64,000 bases of DNA, from the NCBI RefSeq assembly GCF_040782645.1, contig NZ_CP160403.1, positions 806,001 through 870,000 on the forward strand, read 5' to 3'. The notes below the pieces were generated by a model, which made no database searches, was not told the DNA's origin, and saw nothing but the letters and a program-made list of their open reading frames with translations. Below are positions 61,772-64,000 of this stretch, in pieces. The number at the start of each line of letters is the position of its first letter. Position 1 is the first letter of the stretch. The position numbers were made by a program, and so were the translations under genes. This DNA comes from Streptomyces sp. HUAS ZL42 (GTDB lineage: Bacteria > Actinomycetota > Actinomycetes > Streptomycetales > Streptomycetaceae).

Positions 61772-62329
61772 ATGGCGAGAACAGCAGCCGACGAGCACCG
61801 CACCGTGGCACGCGTATTCACCGACCGCGTGCGCGGCACGGATCCAGCAGCATGGGACAACCCGGCGCCGTGCGAGGGGTGGGCCGCCCGGGACGTCGTC
61901 CGCCACCTCGTCGAGTGGTTCCCCGCCTTCCTGAAAGCCGGCGCCGGAGTCGAACTGCCGAAAGGGCCCTCGGTGGACGACGACCCGGTAGCCGCCTGGG
62001 CGATGCACCACGATGGAGTGCAGGCCCTTCTCGACGACCCGGCCACCGCACACAAGCTGCTGTCGAACCCGCACATCGGAGAGATCCCACTGGACCAGGC
62101 GGTCGACCGGTTCTACACCACCGATGTCTTCCTGCACACCTGGGACCTGGCACGGGCGACCGGCCAGGACGAACACCTCGATCCCGCCAAATGCGCCCAG
62201 TTGCTCGACGGGATGCTGCCGCTCGACGACGTGCTCCGTGCGAGCGGGCAGTACGGCCCGCGGGTCGAGGTGCCGGAGACAGCCGACGTCCAGACTCGCT
62301 TGCTCGCCTTCATCGGCCGCAAGCCCTGA
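61772..62329 (+). CDS. TIGR03086/DinB-like metal-binding protein
   Basis: A 185-residue four-helix protein of the mycothiol-dependent maleylpyruvate isomerase-like superfamily. It shows WDNPAPCEGWAARDVVRHLV (the first metal His) and FYTTDVFLHTWDLARATGQD (the second), and ends with LLAFIGRKP. TIGR03086 proteins probably use mycothiol or bind metal; the substrate is unknown. ATG 61772 lies 2 bases after the SRPBCC stop with GGAG 8 bases upstream. It completes a three-gene operon. Confidence 0.88.
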   Translation: MARTAADEHRTVARVFTDRVRGTDPAAWDNPAPCEGWAARDVVRHLVEWFPAFLKAGAGVELPKGPSVDDDPVAAWAMHHDGVQALLDDPATAHKLLSNPHIGEIPLDQAVDRFYTTDVFLHTWDLARATGQDEHLDPAKCAQLLDGMLPLDDVLRASGQYGPRVEVPETADVQTRLLAFIGRKP

Positions 62330-62425
62330 CGAGCCGGAAGGCACCGTCGGCGGGGCCGGCCCCCACAAGGGCACCGACATCCGTCGCTGGGCGAAGAAAC
62401 ACAAGGTCAGCGGGATCTGTCTGGG

Positions 62426-63058
62426 CTACTTGACCAGCCGGAAGGAGGGGTGCCCAACCCAGGCCCGCAGGAACTCCTCCGTTCCCAGCGCCATCCAGTC
62501 GTCGTCCGCGATCCCCATAACTCCCGGAAGGCCAGCGACGACCGACGCCTGTCCGTCCAGAAGCTCGGCCTTGGCCACGCCCCCGATGACGTCCATGACA
62601 GCGGCGGTCAGCAGGGCCGTGGCCACGTGATCGATCTCGCGATTGCTGCAGGCGCTGACATTGACGGCATGGGTCGGCCTGAAGCCCAGGATGGCCTCCA
62701 CCTCGGGTTCGTCCGCGTGCTCAGCCTCGAAAACGCTCTCATCACCGACACCCGGCCCCATCAGGTAGACCAGGAACGGCCGACGCCAGTCCTCGCGCTG
62801 AGGATTGAATCCCACCAGGGCCTTGAGCTCCTCGTCCGCGGAGTGGTTGCCGAGCAGTGGAAGCGGGAACGGCTTTCGCCAGTCCTCCGCTCGCCTGTCC
62901 TCGACACCCAGTCGCTCTGCTGGCACATTGACGTCGAAGAACCCGGGCCGCTCCTCAGCGAAGTGGGAGGAGAGCCCCACCATCAACGCGCGGAACTCCC
63001 GCAGCGCAGACGCAGAGAGCGGCTCCGCCAACTCGATCACCAACGTCGGACCGGACAT
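62426..63058 (-). CDS. DUF6368-family protein
   Basis: A 210-residue soluble protein with segments I associate with DUF6368: GPTLVIELAEPLSASALREF, GLSSHFAEERPGFFDVNV, VYLMGPGVGDESVFEAEH and ALLTAAVMDVIGGVAKAELL. An internal repeat ExRxxDWRxPFxxxLxGxG occurs twice (RRAEDWRKPFPLPLLGN; QREDWRRPFLVYLMGPG). Function is unknown; relatives resemble polymorphic-toxin immunity proteins in size and style, which is only a guess. ATG 63058 is the natural start. Confidence 0.75.
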   Translation of the reverse strand: MSGPTLVIELAEPLSASALREFRALMVGLSSHFAEERPGFFDVNVPAERLGVEDRRAEDWRKPFPLPLLGNHSADEELKALVGFNPQREDWRRPFLVYLMGPGVGDESVFEAEHADEPEVEAILGFRPTHAVNVSACSNREIDHVATALLTAAVMDVIGGVAKAELLDGQASVVAGLPGVMGIADDDWMALGTEEFLRAWVGHPSFRLVK

Positions 63059-63471
63059 GCTGAGAGCCTAGTTTGATCGGCTCCGCGGCCGCTCAAATTG
63101 GTCCCACACCGAGCCCAGCCGATTCGAGCACCGACGCCACCAACCCGGCTGTCTTCCACAGGTGGCAGCGCCGCCACCCGGGAAGCCGACCGCGCGACCG
63201 CTACAGCACTGCATAAGCCGGTGGCGGCCGCCTGCGGCGACTCGCGTGAGATCATCCGTCCATGAGCAGCGACCTGGAAGTAAGTGCTCTGGCGATCAAT
63301 GTCACGATCCCGCAGGCGCTCCGCTGGACGGACACTCGACGCGGTGAAGCGTAAGAAGTCCCTCGACTCGACCAGCTTCGTCACCCAGGTGATGGCCCGG
63401 CCCGGTTCCTCATGCGTGATGCCGTGCCTGAGCGCCACGTCCCCGAAGGCCCTCTGGAGATCGTCGAACAC
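63037..63471 (-). CDS. Hypothetical protein, possibly truncated
   Basis: From GTG 63471 the minus strand reads VFDDLQRAFGDVALRHGITH and TWVTKLVESRDFLRFTASSV, which looks like real coding, then a less convincing C-terminal half ending at 63037, overlapping the DUF6368 gene by 22 bases. The frame also stays open upstream (EFNTRLRV). Start and end are uncertain and no family is recognised. Confidence 0.35.
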   Translation of the reverse strand: MFDDLQRAFGDVALRHGITHEEPGRAITWVTKLVESRDFLRFTASSVRPAERLRDRDIDRQSTYFQVAAHGRMISRESPQAAATGLCSAVAVARSASRVAALPPVEDSRVGGVGARIGWARCGTNLSGRGADQTRLSACPVRRW

Positions 63472-63552
63472 GACGCGCAGCCGCGTGTTGAACTCGATAT
63501 CAGTGCGGGGGGGTGTCAGTAGTGGTCACAGTCACGCAGAGCGTGCGGCGTG

Positions 63553-64000
63553 TCATGCTCGTGCGTTCCAGACGAGGGGGGCCTTGCGGATCCAGGTGTC
63601 CTTCTCAAGCGTGTCGAGGAGGAAGCGGGCGAGATCGGCGCGGTTGATCCGCTTCCCCGGCTTCTCGGTGCCGGCCTCGGCGGCGCGCAGGGAGCCGCTC
63701 GTGGGCTTGTCGGTGAGGGCGACGGCTCGGGCGAGGGTCCAGTCGACGTCGGAGGTGCGGAGGACCTTGTCGACGCCGTGGTGGTCGTCGTAACCGGCCT
63801 TGATGTTGGAGGCCTTGATCAGGGCCTTGAACACCGCGTTGATTCGGGCCCAGTCGTCTCCGGCGCCCATCGTGGAGGTCACCACGATCCGGTTGATGCC
63901 CTCCTCCTTCATCACGGTGAGGGTGTTACGGGTGGCGTCGGTCATGAACAAGGGCGGGCTGACGGGTTTGGCCCAGGGGTTGTCGGAGGCGCGGGAGTTG
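63553..64000 (-). CDS. NAD(P)-binding SDR-like protein (5' end outside window)
   Basis: The C-terminal 149 or so residues of an atypical SDR (NmrA/SDR_a5-like). Visible are MKEEGINRIVVTSTMGAGDD, HHGVDKVLRTSDVDWTLARA and INRADLARFLLDTLEKDTWI. The frame is open to the window edge (PWAKPVSPPLFMTDAT), so the Rossmann glycine motif lies beyond it. An internal ATG near 63945 is not the real start. Function could be NAD(P)H-dependent reduction or redox sensing. Confidence 0.85.
   Translation of the reverse strand, partial: NSRASDNPWAKPVSPPLFMTDATRNTLTVMKEEGINRIVVTSTMGAGDDWARINAVFKALIKASNIKAGYDDHHGVDKVLRTSDVDWTLARAVALTDKPTSGSLRAAEAGTEKPGKRINRADLARFLLDTLEKDTWIRKAPLVWNARA

Noticed and set aside
1..64000. 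tRNA, rRNA and CRISPR arrays
   Set aside because: No cloverleaf-like T-loop signature, rRNA segment or regularly spaced direct repeats were noticed on reading. A dedicated covariance or repeat search would be needed to be certain.

Overview
The window reads as chromosomal DNA of a high-GC actinobacterium, most likely Streptomyces. The evidence is strong G/C bias at third codon positions, many GTG/TTG starts, Streptomyces-type gene families (DUF6126, DUF6193, DUF6368, KdpFABC with the E-before-D order) and a secreted glycosidase carrying ricin and F5/8 lectin domains. I saw no rRNA, tRNA or CRISPR array. Many short fragments of broken genes lie between intact operons, as in an accessory or chromosome-arm region.

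1-19 kb is a potassium and membrane-scaffold region. It opens inside kdpB and continues kdpC-kdpE-kdpD, followed by a DUF4118 gene split by an in-frame TAG. A second, collapsed kdp operon lies at 10.6-13.6 kb: a micro-ORF, kdpF, a short frameshifted tail of kdpE, then an intact kdpD; kdpA, kdpB, kdpC and most of kdpE are gone. A KtrA/KtrB-type potassium uptake pair follows on the minus strand. Two separate SPFH plus NfeD gene pairs (7.8-9.9 kb and 17.2-18.7 kb) sit on either side of the kdpD2/Ktr block. Between 16.3 and 19.3 kb there are remnants of a PAP2 phosphatase, an IS5-type transposase, an aldo/keto reductase and a methyltransferase.

19.3-41 kb is mixed accessory DNA. It holds a small ArsR/anti-sigma-kinase operon behind a clean palindrome; an orphan sugar-binding lipoprotein; a five-gene minus-strand cluster (histidine kinase, response regulator, then binding protein, permease and ATPase of a ferric/phosphonate-type ABC importer); GNAT and VOC proteins; a large protein with two P-loop NTPase modules facing a HEAT-like repeat protein; transposase debris; a VapB-like antitoxin without a visible toxin; and a large PH-domain membrane protein.

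41.5-59.2 kb is the most coherent unit, a predicted L-fucose utilisation locus. A secreted alpha-L-fucosidase and a secreted GH43 exo-beta-1,3-galactanase-like enzyme are divergently transcribed. A nine-gene minus-strand operon encodes a full non-phosphorylative route: fucose dehydrogenase-like AKR, mutarotase, lactonase, L-fuconate dehydratase with all catalytic residues in register, SDR dehydrogenase and FAH-family diketo acid hydrolase. It ends with lutA-lutB-lutC, which would oxidise the L-lactate that the pathway releases. A divergent plus-strand operon carries a sugar ABC importer (binding protein, double ATPase, permease) and a FadR/GntR regulator. Near-identical palindromic sites of the form ACATCSGAKGWAT occur upstream of both glycosidases and in the divergent catabolic/transport promoter region, suggesting one regulon.

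59.2-64 kb contains a long hairpin terminator, an esterase fragment, a lipoprotein, and an ArsR/SRPBCC/TIGR03086-type operon whose promoter is framed by two TCAACC-type palindromes. It ends with a DUF6368 protein and an NAD(P)-binding protein cut by the window edge.
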